A stretch of DNA of 9,123 nucleotides, from NCBI GenBank assembly GCA_947311335.1, contig CAMZKR010000046.1, positions 1-9,123 of the forward strand, in the 5' to 3' direction. The stretch comes from an uncultured bacterium (GTDB taxonomy: Bacteria; Patescibacteriota; Gracilibacteria; BD1-5; UBA6164). A program made the translations under genes and the position numbers. Below, piece by piece: positions 6,887 to 9,123 of the stretch (its first letter is position 1; every line of letters starts with the position of its first letter). The notes beneath the pieces were generated by a model. The model saw nothing but the letters and a program-made list of their open reading frames with translations, ran no database searches and was not told the origin of the DNA.

Positions 6887-9082
6887 TTATATTTTTCTTA
6901 ATCATATTCTTCATTTTACTTTATCTACTTGAATAACTTCTATCTTTACTTTATCTCATGCTTTTACTACATCTTCTACTTTATTGACTCTTTCTTTTGA
7001 TAATTTAGAAATATGAATCATTCAAGATTTTCATTTAAATTCTACTATAGCTCATACTCAATCAATTATTTTAACTACTTTTCATTCTAATTTATCTAAA
7101 ACATTTGGTTCCCATAATATAGTTTTTATATCCTCTACAGCTTTTTTTCATCATTCTTGATTTTGTGCTGTTATTGTAGTTATTCAATCTTCTGCAATAG
7201 AAATATTAACCTCGTATTCTTTCTCCATTCTTTGAATATTTTCTCAACCTTTTCATATTATAACTCTTATTTTATCTTCTGGAACCTGTAAACTCATTAT
7301 AAGTGGTGCATAAGAAGATAATTCTTTTTCAACTTCTCATTGAATTTTTAACATTCAATCAAGAATATAATCTGAAGCTTCTTTTCATTTTTGAAAAGCT
7401 TTACTAAATACTTCCATTTTTAATCATTTTATCTTTACATCAAGTTGCATAGCTGTAATTCAAGTTTTAGTTCTAGCCACTTTAAAATCCATATCTCATA
7501 AAAAATCTTCTTGAGCTTGAATATCTGAAAGTATTTTATATTCTCATGTATTTTCATCATAAACCATTCACATAGCTACTGCTGAAACAGGTGCTTTTAT
7601 AGGAACTCATGCATTCATAAGACTCATTGTACTAGCACAAACTGATCACATAGAACTAGAACCATTACAAGTAGTTACTTCTGAAATTGATCTAATTGTA
7701 TATGGAAAATCCTCTTCTTTTGGTAAAACTGGTTCAATTGCTTTTTCTGCAAGTCTTCCATGTCAAATTTCTCTTCTTCAGGCTCATCTCATCATTCTAA
7801 CTTCTCATACTGAATATGGTGGAAAATTATAATAATGCATATATCTTTTTTCACTTTCTGGCATCATTCAATTAATTATTTGCCTATCTTCTGGTCATCA
7901 AAGAGTAGTAACGTTTAATACTTGTGTCATTCATCTTTGAAAAAGAGCAGAACCGTGCGTTCTTGGTAAAAATCAAGCATCTCAAATTATTTCTCTAACT
8001 TCACTTATTCCTCTACCATCTAATCTTTTTTCTTTCTTTAAAATATTTTCTCTTATAACTTCCTTTACTCTTTTATAAACAAGTGCTCATACATTTTTTG
8101 CCTCTACACATGATTTTCATTCTTCTAAAGAACAAACATTTTTTACTCAAGTTGAATCTTCTTTTATAAGTAATTCTTTTTTATCTAAATAATCTCTAGT
8201 TTTTTCGTCTAGTTTATTTAATTCATTTTGGAATTCTTTTTTTCATTTTTCATAAATACAATCCAATTTATCTATAGTTAAAAAATCTTTTACTTCTAAA
8301 TACAAACTTTCATCTGGTTTATTAAATGTTATTTGAACTTCAGGGATTCAAAAATTTTTTTTATAATCTTTTATAAAATCAATTTGAGCATTACAAAATT
8401 CTTTAACAATATTATGAGCATATTCTAATGACTTTAACATATCTTCATCTGATATTTCTTTAGAATCAGCCTCTACCATACTTATAGCATCTACTGTTCA
8501 AGCTACAATCAAATTAAGTTTTGATTCTTTTTCTTGTTTTGTTGTTGGATTATAAATATATTTATTATCTTTCATTAGAGACACCTTTACTCATGATACA
8601 GGGCCTTCAAAAGGAGCTCATGACATCATAAGAGTTATTGAAGCTCATGTTATTCACCGAACTCATAATTCTATTTCTGAGTTAGAAGAAAGTACAGTTG
8701 CTATTATTTGAGTATCATTTACTATACCTTTTGGAAACATTGGTCTTATTGGTCTATCTATAAGTCTAGCTGTTAATGTAGCTATTTCACTCGGTCTTCA
8801 TTCTCTTTTGATAAATCTATTTCAACCAATTCTTCAAGTAGCATAGTTCTTTTCTTGATAATCTACCACTAGAGGAAAAAAGCTAGCATCTTTATTAACT
8901 CCTTCTTCCTTATATCCTGCTGTCACAAAAAGAATATTATCATTATTATCACTTATTGTTACAGCTCAAGAAGCAAGTAATGCTATTTTCCCTGTTTCAA
9001 AAGTAAATTCTTTTCATCAAATAGTATAACTCTTTTTTAATGGAGTTAATTTAGTTGCTGTTTTATCTGATAATCAAATCAT
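6887..9082 (-). CDS. pnp: Polynucleotide phosphorylase (PNPase)
   Basis: The complete 731-residue PNPase degrades RNA 3' to 5' using phosphate to release nucleoside diphosphates, usually as a trimer in the degradosome. Domain order is canonical: a first RNase PH domain (about 19-230, with NRFIKREGRPSE 88-99 and LIDRPIRPMFPKG 107-119), an all-helical linker, and a second catalytic RNase PH domain. The second domain carries RLDGRG (353-358), LPRTHGSALFQRG (372-384), NGSSSMGS (473-480) and EDFLGDMDFK (525-534); D526, D532 and K534 match the active site. A KH domain follows with IIGKGGENIQ (608-617), then an S1 domain (about 663-731). By hand count about 50 glycines use TGA and only 12 use GGN. 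An in-frame TAA lies 12 nt before the start. A CGG codon encodes residue 142 (Arg or Trp). The gene is not next to rpsO, its usual partner. Confidence 0.98.
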
Positions 9083-9104
9083 AAGAAAAATTTAAATAAT
9101 AAAA

Positions 9105-9110
9105 ATTATA
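9105..9110 (-). promoter_or_regulatory. TATAAT -10 box for pnp
   Basis: A consensus -10 hexamer lies on the minus strand 22 nt before the pnp ATG, the same spacing as at the PAP2 operon. A -35 box would fall beyond the end of the window, so the promoter cannot be completed here. Confidence 0.4.
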
Positions 9111-9123
9111 TTTTCAATAAGAA

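Noticed and set aside
525..9082. Interpretation as many pseudogenes broken by in-frame TGA
   Set aside because: The TGA codons fall on conserved glycines, the frames are otherwise intact to a TAA, and family motifs and domain order are complete.
2594..9082. TGA = Trp (mycoplasma-type code 4)
   Set aside because: Trp at GGGTGGH, KREGRPSE, GANDVAN, GGRY or GKGGE would destroy these sites. TGG still encodes genuine Trp, for example IHWPFD in the PAP2 protein.
1..9123. tRNA, rRNA, CRISPR or insertion sequence
   Set aside because: All gaps over 100 bp were read. None holds a GC-richer cloverleaf, regular spacer-repeat array, transposase or terminal repeats with a target duplication.

Overview
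This window is very AT-rich. Read with the standard code it looks like fragments, but it resolves into eight complete genes once TGA is read as a sense codon. TGA falls on invariant glycines: GGGTGGH of MurG, KREGRPSE of PNPase, GANDVAN and PVSATH..GG of the PiT transporter, and GGRY of the HisRS-like protein. UGA is therefore glycine (translation table 25, or its variant table 37), not tryptophan. That code is known from Absconditabacteria (SR1) and Gracilibacteria (BD1-5/GN02) within the CPR/Patescibacteria. The gene content is housekeeping, so I infer a chromosomal segment. I cannot choose between the two phyla with certainty.

Layout: (1) 44-496 (+) is a small four-helix membrane protein. 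It converges on (2) 525-1829 (-), a full-length histidyl-tRNA-synthetase-fold protein that has lost most catalytic arginines. A palindromic bidirectional terminator joins them, and its two ends are the two stop codons. (3) A 167-bp divergent intergenic region follows. (4) 1997-2584 (+) PAP2/BcrC-type undecaprenyl-diphosphatase and (5) 2594-3640 (+) MurG form a tight two-gene lipid-carrier/lipid II operon. (6) 3777-5189 (+) is a PiT phosphate permease. (7) 5399-6184 (+) is a VTC-type polyphosphate polymerase domain protein with its own sigma70-like promoter. It converges on (8) 6255-6812 (-), a CYTH/triphosphate-tunnel protein, across a 51-bp palindrome. (9) 6887-9082 (-) is a complete polynucleotide phosphorylase upstream of the CYTH gene.

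How the genes may fit together: much of the window handles inorganic phosphate or phosphoanhydrides. The PAP2 protein releases phosphate from undecaprenyl diphosphate, and MurG uses the recycled carrier. PiT imports phosphate, the VTC protein could polymerise it from ATP, and the CYTH protein could cleave short-chain triphosphates. PNPase consumes phosphate in RNA phosphorolysis. The PiT-VTC-CYTH run looks like a compact phosphate uptake, storage and turnover module; this is inference from families and adjacency. All eight genes end in TAA, none has a clear Shine-Dalgarno sequence, and several have a TATAAT-like box only about 20-35 nt before the ATG. I saw no tRNA, rRNA, CRISPR or mobile element.
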